In this document: in pieces, positions 6,657-14,989 of the stretch
Numbering within the stretch: the first letter of the stretch is position 1
Layout: every line of letters begins with the position of its first letter
Origin: Pelotomaculum isophthalicicum JI
Lineage (GTDB): Bacteria > Bacillota > Desulfotomaculia > Desulfotomaculales > Pelotomaculaceae
Direction: 5' to 3'
Length of the DNA: 64,000 bases
Assembly (NCBI RefSeq): GCF_029478095.1
Contig: NZ_JAKOAV010000001.1
Location: 186,001-250,000 of the forward strand
Position numbers and translations under genes: made by a program
Notes under the pieces: model-generated
What the model saw: only the letters and a program-made list of their open reading frames with translations
What the model was told of the DNA's origin: nothing
Database searches by the model: none

Positions 6657-7433
6657 ATGTTGAGAACCATTTTGGGGCCGATTGCAGCTGACCTGGAAAA
6701 CGTATATTGCATACTTAGAAAAGAGTTTCCTCTAATTATCGGCCAAGCGGGGGATTTAACCCGCCTTGAGCATTTATCTGTAAATACGGCAATTAGACCG
6801 GCGCTGGTGATCCTTTCTTCCCGGATTTACGACGGTAATCCTGAAAAAACGGCTGTTCTGGCCGCTGTTTTTCAGTTTATTTATCTAGCTTCAAAAGTAC
6901 AAGAGAATATTTCCAAAGCTGATCCGGTCGTGAGTAGTGAAATCAGCGACTACCGGGACAAAAAAGGTTTTTCTGTTTTGCTGGGAGATTACCTTTACAG
7001 CAAATCCACTTTTCTGTTGATCGAGTCAGGCATAACGGGGATGATTTGCGCTATGGCCGAGATTGTTTGTCAGGTTCACGAGGGTTTGCTTTTTAAAGAG
7101 AAACTGACAGGGTTTAACCCAGCCTCAAAAGCGTTTCACGATATCGTTCGCAAGGAAACCGCCGAGCTTTTTGCCGGTTGTTGTCTTCTCGGAGCCCGCC
7201 TGGCTGGCGCTGTTGTAGAAGACCAGGAAATCATGCGCCGCTTTGGCTTAAACTTGGGCATGGCTTTCGGACTGTCGGAGTTGGGTGTCGCTGTTGAACA
7301 AACGTCTTTTTATACGGAAAATGCCCTGGAATATCTCTTGCTGGCGCCGGCACGGCCGGAAAAGATTGTATTGGAACAACTGGTTAATATGTTGTCCGGC
7401 AGTGAAACAAAAATAAGGCGCATGGTGGGGTAA
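6657..7433 (+). CDS. Polyprenyl-synthase-like protein lacking both Asp-rich motifs
   Basis: The fold signature of trans-polyprenyl diphosphate synthases is clear: RPAL near residue 47, FQFIYLASKVQENI near 72-85, LLGDYLYSKS near 108-117, and GLNLGMAFGLSELG near 197-210. Active enzymes have DDxxD in the second and fourth of these; here those positions read QENISK and SELG, so the Mg-diphosphate ligands are gone. It is 258 residues, slightly short. It heads the menaquinone operon, 17 bp before menG. A structural or regulatory partner of a catalytic prenyl synthase, comparable to the small subunit of heterodimeric heptaprenyl synthases, is the best guess. Confidence 0.7.
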   Translation: MLRTILGPIAADLENVYCILRKEFPLIIGQAGDLTRLEHLSVNTAIRPALVILSSRIYDGNPEKTAVLAAVFQFIYLASKVQENISKADPVVSSEISDYRDKKGFSVLLGDYLYSKSTFLLIESGITGMICAMAEIVCQVHEGLLFKEKLTGFNPASKAFHDIVRKETAELFAGCCLLGARLAGAVVEDQEIMRRFGLNLGMAFGLSELGVAVEQTSFYTENALEYLLLAPARPEKIVLEQLVNMLSGSETKIRRMVG

Positions 7434-7450
7434 AGGCAACGGAGGGCTAT

Positions 7451-8167
7451 ATGCGGCCGGATCAGTATCAAAATAAAGAAGAGTATGTACATGCGGTTTT
7501 TTCATCTATCGCCCATCGGTATGATTTTCTTAATACCGCGCTGAGTTTCAACCAGGACAAGTATTGGCGGAAATTTGCGGTGAAGCTTACCGGTTTGGGA
7601 ACGGGCGGCCAAGGGTTGGATGTTTGTTGCGGAACGGGAATGCTGACCCTGGAACTGGCAAAAGCAGCCGGCTTAAACGGTCATGTGACAGGCCTGGATT
7701 TTTGCGCCGACATGCTGGCGGTAGCCAGGGAAAATGTTGGGAAGTCCCCTTACCGGAAGGTTATTGAACTGGTTGAAGGCAATGCCGTTAACCTGCCGTT
7801 TCCGGATAATACCTTTGACTGCGCGACCATCGGTTTTGCCCTGCGTAATGTACCTGATATCAGAAAAACAATCGATGAGATGCGGCGGGTGGTAAAACCC
7901 GGGGGAAAGGTTGTGTCTCTTGAACTTGCCAAACCGGGCATGCCATTATTCAAACAACTCTATTATTTTTACTTTAACTGCGTTGTGCCGGTGCTGGGCA
8001 GACTGGGTGTAGGGCTTAACGGGCCTTACAACTGGCTCCCGGAATCGTTGAAAAAGTATCCTCACCAGTCGGAGATCAAGAATATCTTTGCCGACGCCGG
8101 TCTGACCGGAGCCTGCTATTATGAGCTAACCGGCGGTATTGTAGCTGTGCATGTGGGAGAGAAGTGA
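7451..8167 (+). CDS. menG: Demethylmenaquinone methyltransferase (UbiE/MenG)
   Basis: It transfers a methyl group from AdoMet to the naphthoquinone ring in the last step of menaquinone synthesis. The Rossmann methyltransferase motif I is GLDVCCGTGMLTLELA (residues about 55-70), with the UbiE-typical N-terminal YDFLNTALSFNQDKYWR and the later FALRNVPDI and RVVKPGGKVVSLELAKP motifs. It is 238 residues, the usual length. GGAGGGCT precedes the ATG, and the ubiD-like gene begins one base after its stop. Its presence beside mqn genes fits the futalosine pathway. Confidence 0.92.
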   Translation: MRPDQYQNKEEYVHAVFSSIAHRYDFLNTALSFNQDKYWRKFAVKLTGLGTGGQGLDVCCGTGMLTLELAKAAGLNGHVTGLDFCADMLAVARENVGKSPYRKVIELVEGNAVNLPFPDNTFDCATIGFALRNVPDIRKTIDEMRRVVKPGGKVVSLELAKPGMPLFKQLYYFYFNCVVPVLGRLGVGLNGPYNWLPESLKKYPHQSEIKNIFADAGLTGACYYELTGGIVAVHVGEK

Positions 8168-8168
8168 C

Positions 8169-9605
8169 ATGGCGTATAATGACTTGCGCGCTTTTATCGC
8201 GGACTTGGAAAAACGCGGCCTTTTAAAAAGAATAAAGACGGAAACAGACCCGGTGCTGGAGATTACCGAGATTAGTGACCGCATGGTCAAGTCCGGCGGA
8301 CCGGCATTGTATTTTGAAAATGTCCGCGGATATAAGTTGCCGGTTGTCACCAATCTTTTCGGCACGCTGGAACGAATGAAGCTTGCCCTTGGGGTAGATG
8401 ACCTGGAACAGATTGGTAAAGAGATAATGGATTTTATTCAACCGCCCGAGTTGCCGGTCACCTTTATGGACAGGTTGAAAGCGCTGCCCAAGTTGGCGCA
8501 GTTGGCGTCTTTTATCCCGAAAAAAGTAAACAGCGGTCCTTGTAAGGAAGTAGTGGTCAAAGATAACCCTTCATTGGCTGGATTGCCTGTTTTAAAGTGC
8601 TGGCCGGAAGACGGGGGGCCATATATCACGCTACCCTTGGTTTTTACCAAAGATCCCCGGACGGGACAGCGAAATGTCGGGATGTACCGGATGCAAATCT
8701 ATGATGAACGCACTACCGGGATGCACTGGCACATTCACAAAGACGCTGCCGGGCATTGCCGTAATCAGGTTGAAAAAATGCCCGTAGCCGTCGCCCTAGG
8801 CGCTGATCCGGCGGTAATATACGCGGCTACCGCGCCTCTTCCCGCCGGTATCGATGAGATGTTGTTTGCCGGTTTTTTGCGCAAGGAACCGGTTCAGTTG
8901 GTGAAGTGTGAAACAGTTGATCTTGAAGTTCCGGCATATGCCGAAATTATTCTTGAAGGTTATGTCGACCCTCAGGAAAAGAGGCTGGAAGGTCCTTTCG
9001 GCGATCACACCGGCTATTATTCCCTGGCCGACCAGTACCCGGTATTTCACCTGACTTGTATTACCAGCCGGAAAGACCCTCTCTACCCGGCAACTATAGT
9101 CGGGCGGCCGCCGATGGAAGACGCCTTTATCGGCAAGGCTACCGAACGTATCTTTCTGCCCTTGCTCAGACTGCTGGTTCCTGAATTGGTGGATATGAAC
9201 CTGCCGCCTGAGGGAGTTTTCCATAACTGTGTCATTGTATCTATTGAAAAAAGCTACCCGGGTCAGGCCAAAAAAGTGATGTCCGCATTATGGGGTTTTG
9301 GTTTAATGATGCTGGCCAAGCTGATTATTGTAGTTGACGCGGATGTGGATGTGCAAAACATTTCCGAAGTGATGTGGCGGGTGTTTAACAACATTGACGC
9401 TAAGCGCGATGTGGTGATCACTGAGGGGCCGTTGGATGCCCTGGACCATGCGTCTCCGCTGCCCCACCTGGGCGCCAAAATGGGCATTGACGCCACAACT
9501 AAATGGCCCTCGGAAGGGCATTTGCGCGAATGGCCGGGTGACGTGGTAATGAGTGAGGAAGTGAAAAATCTGGTCGACGGCAAATGGAGGGAGTATGGTT
9601 TTTAA
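8169..9605 (+). CDS. UbiD-family decarboxylase (menaquinone pathway)
   Basis: UbiD enzymes use prenylated FMN to decarboxylate aromatic acids. The 478-residue product has recognisable blocks: GGPALYFENVRGY, the RNVGMYRMQIYD and HWHIHKDAAGH region, a LEGPFGDHTGYYS segment, and the active-site run beginning at EGPLDALDHASP. The ATG at 8169, preceded by GGGAGAGA, is chosen over the in-frame ATG at 8151 inside menG. Directly followed by a UbiA-like gene that overlaps its end. In futalosine-pathway organisms such UbiA/UbiD pairs (called MqnP and MqnL) prenylate and decarboxylate 1,4-dihydroxy-6-naphthoate; that role is inferred. The flavin prenyltransferase UbiX is not in the window. Confidence 0.88.
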   Translation: MAYNDLRAFIADLEKRGLLKRIKTETDPVLEITEISDRMVKSGGPALYFENVRGYKLPVVTNLFGTLERMKLALGVDDLEQIGKEIMDFIQPPELPVTFMDRLKALPKLAQLASFIPKKVNSGPCKEVVVKDNPSLAGLPVLKCWPEDGGPYITLPLVFTKDPRTGQRNVGMYRMQIYDERTTGMHWHIHKDAAGHCRNQVEKMPVAVALGADPAVIYAATAPLPAGIDEMLFAGFLRKEPVQLVKCETVDLEVPAYAEIILEGYVDPQEKRLEGPFGDHTGYYSLADQYPVFHLTCITSRKDPLYPATIVGRPPMEDAFIGKATERIFLPLLRLLVPELVDMNLPPEGVFHNCVIVSIEKSYPGQAKKVMSALWGFGLMMLAKLIIVVDADVDVQNISEVMWRVFNNIDAKRDVVITEGPLDALDHASPLPHLGAKMGIDATTKWPSEGHLREWPGDVVMSEEVKNLVDGKWREYGF

Positions 9606-10464
9606 GAAGCTGAAGATTTTTCTTGAAATGATTAAATTTGAACATACTTTGTTTGCTTTGCCTTTCGCTTATATCGGGGCTTTGTTGACAGAGAGAAGAA
9701 TACCTGCCGCGCATGACCTGCTCTGGATCACCATGGCCATGGTTGGCGCCCGCACGGCGGCCATGTCTCTTAACCGGATTATCGACCGGCGCCTGGACGC
9801 GCGGAATCCCCGCACCGCCGGCAGGGCCTTGCCCAGGGGGCTTTTGAGAGAAGGTGAAGTTTGGTTTTATGTTTTGCTGTCTTTTTTAATTTTGTTATAT
9901 TCATCCCATCAGTTAACCCCGCTGGCTTTCCGGCTTGCTCCGGCGGCTGTTCTGGTATTGTTTGCCTACTCGTACACCAAGCGCTTTACCTGGACATGCC
10001 ATCTGGTGCTGGGGTCGGTGCTGGGGATGGCCCCGTTGGGAAGCTGGATCGCCATTACCGGCCAATTTCATCCGGCCCCGGTCCTATTAGCTGCGGGAGT
10101 GCTTTTTTGGGTCGCCGGTTTTGATATTATCTATGCCTGCGATGATTACGAGTTTGACCTTAAAGAAGGTCTTTATTCCATCCCGGCCCGGTTCGGCATT
10201 AAGCGGGCGCTTTATATTTCCACTGCTTTTCACACCATCGCGCCATTGTTTTTCCTGGCCGCCGGTTTGCTTCTAAACCTTGGCGCCCTTTATCTGGCTG
10301 GTGTTATGGTTTCAGTAGGGATACTTTTTTACCAGCATACTTTGGTGCGTCCCGATGATTTGTCTAGGGCAGGTGTGGCTTTTTTTAATTTAAATGGTAC
10401 CTTAAGTGTTGTTATGTTTGTCTTTACCCTATTAGATGTCTTTTTCCCTTTACGGATCTTTTAA
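9595..10464 (+). CDS. UbiA-family polyprenyltransferase (menaquinone pathway, MqnP-like)
   Basis: A membrane enzyme that joins a polyprenyl chain to an aromatic ring. Two aspartate motifs are visible: NRIIDRRLDARNPRTAGR (about residues 61-78) and DDYEFDLKEGLYSIP (about 182-196), with about eight hydrophobic helices. At 289 residues it has the usual length. Its ATG overlaps the 3' end of the ubiD-like gene by 11 bp, so the two are translationally coupled. The substrate is probably dihydroxynaphthoate rather than 4-hydroxybenzoate, because mqnE, mqnA and mqnC follow immediately. Confidence 0.88.
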   Translation: MVFKKLKIFLEMIKFEHTLFALPFAYIGALLTERRIPAAHDLLWITMAMVGARTAAMSLNRIIDRRLDARNPRTAGRALPRGLLREGEVWFYVLLSFLILLYSSHQLTPLAFRLAPAAVLVLFAYSYTKRFTWTCHLVLGSVLGMAPLGSWIAITGQFHPAPVLLAAGVLFWVAGFDIIYACDDYEFDLKEGLYSIPARFGIKRALYISTAFHTIAPLFFLAAGLLLNLGALYLAGVMVSVGILFYQHTLVRPDDLSRAGVAFFNLNGTLSVVMFVFTLLDVFFPLRIF

Positions 10465-10532
10465 CAACCGGTTGAAATTCAGCATTGTCGTGTTTATCAC
10501 GGCGCTAGTAAAGAAAGAAGGGAATCGCGGTA

Positions 10533-11633
10533 ATGGAACTTGTTCTTGACGGTGAATTGGCTGATCTGGGCAATAAAATTCTGACCGGTGAAAGGTTGAG
10601 CCGTGAAGACGGTATTCGTCTTTATCAAACCAAAGACCTCTTGGCAGTGGGTAGCCTGGCCGATCTCGTCCGGCGCAGGAAAAACGGAAACAAGGCCTAT
10701 TTTATCGTTAACCGTCATATTAATCATACAAATGTCTGCGAAAATCTGTGCGAGTTATGCGCTTTTGGACTTGAAGCAGGCCATCCCAAGGCGTATACTC
10801 TCACCCTTGATGAAATCGAAGCTAAGGCGCTGGCTTCGGCCGGGGAGCGAATTTCTGAAATACATATTGTCGGCGGGCTCAATCCGGATTTAAAAATTGA
10901 TTATTATGTTGAAATGTTGAGGCGCGTCCGGCGGGCGCTTCCCGGTGTGATAATCCAGGCGTTTACCGCTGTGGAAATTGATTATCTGGCACGGGTGCAC
11001 AGTATACCGGTAGAGGAAGTGCTGGCTGTTTTACGTGAAGCCGGACTTGACTCACTGCCAGGCGGTGGGGCGGAGATTTTTTCGCCGCGGGTGCGTGAGT
11101 TGATCTGTTCTAAAAAAATTAGCGGCGAGCGCTGGCTGGAGGTGCACATGGCCGCGCATAAATTGGGAATGCGCACTAACGCCACTATGTTATACGGCCA
11201 TGTGGAGACGATTGAGGAGAGGGTTGATCATTTGGTCGGATTGCGTGAGGCGCAAGACCGCACCGGTGGGTTTTTGACCTTCATTCCACTCGCCTTTCAC
11301 CCTAAAAATACCGGCCTGGAGCCGCTGGCGGTCTCCGGGTCTACCGGGTATGATGACTTGAAGGCATTGGCTGTGGCCAGGCTGATGCTGGACAATTTTG
11401 ATCATATCAAAGCTTTCTGGATAATGATTGGGCCCAAATTAGCCCAGGTTTCCCTTTCTTTCGGGGTTGACGACCTGGACGGCACCGTGGTGGAGGAGAA
11501 GATCGCCCATGACGCAGGCGCGGCAACCGGACAATTTATGTCTAAAACTGAGATTGTAAAAATGATTAAAGCGGCAGGGCGTTTGCCGGTAGAGCGTGAT
11601 ACCTTGTATAACGTTATTGAGGAGGGTTTTTAG
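10533..11633 (+). CDS. mqnE: Aminofutalosine synthase (radical SAM)
   Basis: MqnE joins 3-enolpyruvylbenzoate and the adenosyl radical to form 6-amino-6-deoxyfutalosine. The radical-SAM Cys-x3-Cys-x2-Cys motif is seen in NVCENLCELCAFG at about residues 68-80. The HIVGGLNPDLKIDYY and DSLPGGGAEIF blocks and the HPKNTGLEP region are shared by the MqnC/MqnE/CofH group. At 366 residues the length is normal. MqnE is preferred over CofH because mqnA and mqnC follow directly. Its stop codon overlaps the GTG of mqnA by one base. Confidence 0.9.
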   Translation: MELVLDGELADLGNKILTGERLSREDGIRLYQTKDLLAVGSLADLVRRRKNGNKAYFIVNRHINHTNVCENLCELCAFGLEAGHPKAYTLTLDEIEAKALASAGERISEIHIVGGLNPDLKIDYYVEMLRRVRRALPGVIIQAFTAVEIDYLARVHSIPVEEVLAVLREAGLDSLPGGGAEIFSPRVRELICSKKISGERWLEVHMAAHKLGMRTNATMLYGHVETIEERVDHLVGLREAQDRTGGFLTFIPLAFHPKNTGLEPLAVSGSTGYDDLKALAVARLMLDNFDHIKAFWIMIGPKLAQVSLSFGVDDLDGTVVEEKIAHDAGAATGQFMSKTEIVKMIKAAGRLPVERDTLYNVIEEGF

Positions 11634-12481
11634 TGTCCAGATTACGCCTCGGGCAGTTGGATTACATTAATTGCCTACCGGTTTACCATGCCCTTGAAGA
11701 GGGGTTGTTGCCGCTGGAAGCCGAACTGGTTAAGAAGCCCCCTAATGTCTTAAACCGTCTTTTTATGAGCGGCCAGTTGGATGTCAGCCCTTTGTCTTCA
11801 ATTGAGTATGCCAGGAACAAGGATAGTTGCATTATCCTGCCCGGACTTTCCATTAGCGCAGACGGCCGGGTAATGAGCATACTGCTTTTCAGTAAAGTGC
11901 CGGTGACGGAACTAGAAGGAAAGAAAGTGTGTCTGACCGAGTCTTCCGCGACCGGGGTCGCGCTCTTAAAAGTGCTTTTTGACCACTATTATCATGTTGA
12001 TGTGGATTATGAAACTACCGTTCCTGAACTTAGCGGCATGATGGAAAGGGCGGACGGCGCGCTATTGATTGGGGACAATGCCATGCAGGCTCACCAGTAT
12101 GTAGAAGAACACCACATCCCCTACCATGTTACTGACCTTGGTGAAACGTGGAAGCAGTTTACCGGCGCGAAGATGGTTTACGCGGTTTGGGTAGTGCGCA
12201 AAGCCTACGCCAGCTCCAATGCGGCGGCGGTAAATTACCTCAGTAATATACTCATAAATTCAAAGGAAATCGGTCATAGACAAATAACCGCTGTTGCCGC
12301 TAAAGCCCAGCAACGGAGCGGACTGCCGTTATCCGTTACTGAGGATTATTTTAAAACGATCAAACATGATTTTGGCGATGACGAGAGGAAAGCACTGCTA
12401 ACTTTTTATGATTATGCCTATAAAAGCGGATTAATTGATGAAAGAGTCAAACTGCGGGTGTGGGGTGAAGCCGGTGCCTGA
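11633..12481 (+). CDS. mqnA: Chorismate dehydratase
   Basis: MqnA removes water from chorismate to give 3-enolpyruvylbenzoate, the entry step of the futalosine menaquinone route. The 282-residue product has the periplasmic-binding-protein-like fold of this family, with the characteristic start RLGQLDYINCLPVYHALEEG, an SPLSSIEYA block and LTESSATGVALLK. It starts with GTG overlapping the mqnE stop and its 3' end overlaps mqnC, so the three genes are co-translated. Confidence 0.93.
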   Translation: MSRLRLGQLDYINCLPVYHALEEGLLPLEAELVKKPPNVLNRLFMSGQLDVSPLSSIEYARNKDSCIILPGLSISADGRVMSILLFSKVPVTELEGKKVCLTESSATGVALLKVLFDHYYHVDVDYETTVPELSGMMERADGALLIGDNAMQAHQYVEEHHIPYHVTDLGETWKQFTGAKMVYAVWVVRKAYASSNAAAVNYLSNILINSKEIGHRQITAVAAKAQQRSGLPLSVTEDYFKTIKHDFGDDERKALLTFYDYAYKSGLIDERVKLRVWGEAGA

Positions 12482-13544
12482 TCTGGATAATATTTTGGAC
12501 AAAGCCGTCCGGGGAGGGCGGCTTTCTTTGAAAGAGGGTGTAGCTCTTCTCGCCTCGCCTGACTTGTTACCGGTGGGCCGCGCGGCTGATTTAGCACGTA
12601 AGCGAAAACATCCTGACAACATAGTTACGTTTATTATTGACCGGAATATTAACTATACAAATGTCTGTAGCAGCAGGTGCCGCTTCTGTGCCTTTTGGAA
12701 GGAAGAAACAGACCCGGAAGCTTATATCTTGGATAAGGAAACGCTTTTTAAAAAGATTGAAGAAACCATAGCCGCCAATGGTACGGCAGTAATGATCCAG
12801 GGTGGGCTTCATCCGAAGCTGGGACTGGATTACTACCTGGACATGCTCCAATCGGTTAAAGAGCGATACGATATTCACATTCACTCTTTCTCTCCGCCTG
12901 AAGTAGCGTATATGGCGCGGAACTCCGGATTGTCATTGCGAGAGGTCCTGTTAAAATTACAGAAAGCCGGCCTGGATTCTCTGCCAGGCGGTGGCGCCGA
13001 GATCCTGGATAACCGGGTGCGTGGTTTAATCAGTCCGGAAAAGATCACCTGGGAAGAGTGGATGGAAGTAATGGCACAGGCTCATCAAATTGGAATGAAA
13101 TCCACAGCCACCATGATGTTCGGTCATGCGGAAACCTTGGAGGAACGGGTGCTGCATATGATCCGGGTGCGTGAGCAGCAGGACCGCACCGGCGGCTTCA
13201 CCGCTTTTATTCCCTGGAGTTTCCAGCCAAAAAACACTAAGCTGGGCGGTGAAACTACCACCGGTGTGGATTATTTGAAAACCCTTGCTGTGTCCAGGTT
13301 GATGTTGGATAATATTCCTAACGTCCAGGTTTCGTGGCCGACACAGGGCGCCAAGCTGGCGCAGGTAGCCCTGGTCTTCGGGGCCAACGACTTCGGAGAC
13401 GTCATGTTGGAAGAAAACGTCGTCCGGGCTGCCGGGGTGAACTACCGGGTTCCCGTGGAAGAAATAATTCGCTGTATTAGTGATGCCGGTTTTACGCCGG
13501 CCCAGCGGAATACAGGTTATAAGATAATAAAAGAGTTTTCCTGA
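12474..13544 (+). CDS. mqnC: Cyclic dehypoxanthinyl futalosine synthase (radical SAM)
   Basis: MqnC cyclises dehypoxanthinyl futalosine. The radical-SAM motif NVCSSRCRFCAFW gives Cys-x3-Cys-x2-Cys; GGLHPKLGLDYYLDML and DSLPGGGAEILDNRV follow, as in MqnE, to which it is clearly paralogous. The GTG at 12474, about six bases after GGGGTGAA, gives 356 residues and an 8-bp overlap with mqnA; an ATG at 12438 would add twelve residues but lacks a ribosome-binding site. The hydrolase (MqnB) and MqnD steps are not encoded in this window. Confidence 0.92.
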   Translation: MPDLDNILDKAVRGGRLSLKEGVALLASPDLLPVGRAADLARKRKHPDNIVTFIIDRNINYTNVCSSRCRFCAFWKEETDPEAYILDKETLFKKIEETIAANGTAVMIQGGLHPKLGLDYYLDMLQSVKERYDIHIHSFSPPEVAYMARNSGLSLREVLLKLQKAGLDSLPGGGAEILDNRVRGLISPEKITWEEWMEVMAQAHQIGMKSTATMMFGHAETLEERVLHMIRVREQQDRTGGFTAFIPWSFQPKNTKLGGETTTGVDYLKTLAVSRLMLDNIPNVQVSWPTQGAKLAQVALVFGANDFGDVMLEENVVRAAGVNYRVPVEEIIRCISDAGFTPAQRNTGYKIIKEFS

Positions 13545-13575
13545 GCTTGTGGGGGAGTGAAAGGAGATTTAAATT

Positions 13576-13911
13576 ATGGATAATGAAAAATTTCAGGAAC
13601 TAGTGTTAAAACAGCTACAGGTACTGACCGAAGGTCAAGTCAAATTGGACACTAAATTTGATAATTTAGACGCCAAGGTTGAAGGGCTGGAAGTCAAGGT
13701 GGACGGATTGGATACCAGACTTGGAGGTCTGGAAACCAAGGTGGACGGATTGGATACCAGACTTGGAGGTCTGGAAGTCAAGGTAGATGGATTGGATACC
13801 AGGGTTGGTAATATCGAAGTAGACATACGGTACTTAAAAGCAGGCCAGGATAGAATGCAAAAGGATATTGACGGTATCAAAAATGAACTAAGTTACGTTT
13901 GGGGCGATTGA
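13576..13911 (+). CDS. Coiled-coil protein with 14-residue repeats, possibly frameshifted at its end
   Basis: The 111-residue product is almost entirely a predicted coiled coil. Three successive 14-residue units of the form GLEVKVDGLDTRLG (two heptads each) lie between about residues 37 and 78. There is no signal peptide or membrane segment. The reading frame stops at TGA 13909-13911, but shifting the frame just before that stop continues as IDNRLSAQEEEVVILKRLK to TAA at 13964-13966. That would make a natural coiled-coil tail, so either the gene is truncated by a frameshift or the assembly has an indel. Function unknown; it may bridge or scaffold. AAAGGAG lies upstream of the ATG. Confidence 0.75.
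   Translation: MDNEKFQELVLKQLQVLTEGQVKLDTKFDNLDAKVEGLEVKVDGLDTRLGGLETKVDGLDTRLGGLEVKVDGLDTRVGNIEVDIRYLKAGQDRMQKDIDGIKNELSYVWGD
13684..13809 (+). repeat. Three 42-bp tandem repeats within the coiled-coil gene
   Basis: Units at 13684-13725, 13726-13767 and 13768-13809 share GGTCTGGAAACCAAGGTGGA-like and GGATTGGATACCAGACTTGG-like words and differ at only a few bases. Each encodes 14 residues, so copy-number change keeps the frame and the coiled-coil register. Confidence 0.9.
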
Positions 13912-14012
13912 TAACCGGCTGTCCGCCCAGGAGGAAGAAGTGGTCATACTCAAGCGGTTAAAATAATTTTATCCGTCAGTGGGGACCTTGAGTTTTAAAC
14001 AGCCGGTCTACG

Positions 14013-14678
14013 TTAAAATCCGAGTAATGTATATACCTTATCGTTCACAATATTATTCCCGGTAAGACCATTGTCTTCCCGGAATTGTTTAACTGCTTTT
14101 TCAGTTCCCTGGCCCCAGAAACCATCAGGTGTCCACTTGAGGTAACCAAGCCTTTTCAACGCCCGCTGCACTTCCAAAACATCCGGCCCCTTATCTCCGA
14201 ATTTTAAAATGGAAGGGAGAGTGCCCGGCGCGCCGAATGGTGTTCCAATAATGGTTACAGGTGTACCAGGGATAACAAAAGGAAATATTTCCTCAACGTG
14301 AGCGTTATGCATCCTGATACAGCCGTGGCTGGCAAAACTGCCGATACTATGTGGAGCGTTGGTGCCGTGGATGCCGTACTGCCCATATGGTATATTGAGT
14401 CCAAGCCATCGCGTGCCCATGACGTCAGGCGGGTTGGTATCCTGAGAGGCGATCTTCCAGTTGCCGACCGGAGTGGGTGTTTCGTATTTCCCCATGGCAA
14501 CTGGAAACTGGCGGAAAGGTTCCCCATTGTCGAAGAGGGTTAGGGTTAGCCTGTCCATGTCAATAATTATACTGATTCTTTCCGGCATTGGGTTTGCCGC
14601 CCAAGATGTTCTTATGCCCGACCCCATTAAAAAAACGGCTATTAAAACTGCGGCAGCGCAATAAAAGAATTTCATCAC
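14013..14678 (-). CDS. L,D-transpeptidase (YkuD) with peptidoglycan-binding domain
   Basis: An exported cell-wall enzyme of 221 residues. A signal peptide spans about residues 1-27. The YkuD catalytic domain (about 33-142) carries SHGCIRM with active-site Cys120, and HGTNAP upstream. A C-terminal peptidoglycan-binding type 1 domain (about 155-220) contains GDKGPDVLEVQRALKRLGYL. Such proteins make 3-3 crosslinks in peptidoglycan or modify spore cortex. The start is GTG/ATG with GGAGGG about 9-12 nt upstream. It is transcribed alone, converging on the coiled-coil gene. Confidence 0.92.
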   Translation of the reverse strand: MMKFFYCAAAVLIAVFLMGSGIRTSWAANPMPERISIIIDMDRLTLTLFDNGEPFRQFPVAMGKYETPTPVGNWKIASQDTNPPDVMGTRWLGLNIPYGQYGIHGTNAPHSIGSFASHGCIRMHNAHVEEIFPFVIPGTPVTIIGTPFGAPGTLPSILKFGDKGPDVLEVQRALKRLGYLKWTPDGFWGQGTEKAVKQFREDNGLTGNNIVNDKVYTLLGF

Positions 14679-14892
14679 AAAAGCATTTCCCTCCGTTTGT
14701 TATATTACTTCTATTTTCTCTATATTTGTTCCTTACTATTCCGGATAGGCTTCTTAATTAATTCAGCATGGAAAAACGATGGTTGTCCGCTCACACGACC
14801 CAGTAGTATATTGTGATAATCATTTGAAGGAGCTTTTGTTAAGAAAGAACAGTTCGCCACCGGAATGTATAATGTATATGTTATTAGATAAT

Positions 14893-14912
14893 ATTGTGGT
14901 TCATTTCACAAT
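14893..14912. promoter_or_regulatory. Palindromic operator overlapping the citrate synthase promoter
   Basis: ATTGTG and CACAAT are a perfect 6-bp inverted repeat with an 8-bp spacer. The site covers the -35 element and part of the spacer of the promoter at 14894-14922, a placement expected for a repressor. Confidence 0.45.
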
Positions 14913-14922
14913 TATGTATAAT
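14894..14922 (+). promoter_or_regulatory. Sigma-A type promoter for citrate synthase
   Basis: TTGTGG at 14894-14899, a 17-bp spacer and a consensus TATAAT at 14917-14922, about 67 bp upstream of the ATG. The rest of the 311-bp gap between the L,D-transpeptidase and citrate synthase genes is AT-rich and shows no gene. Confidence 0.6.
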
Positions 14923-14989
14923 TAAGTGTGCCAGGCTTAAAATGGTTTAGTTGTGACTCTAGCACGATTATATTAGGGAGTATGATGTT

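Noticed and set aside
13911-14007. Inverted repeat AACCGGCTGT / ACAGCCGGT as a terminator
   Set aside because: The loop of about 75 nt is too long and no T-run follows; probably coincidental.
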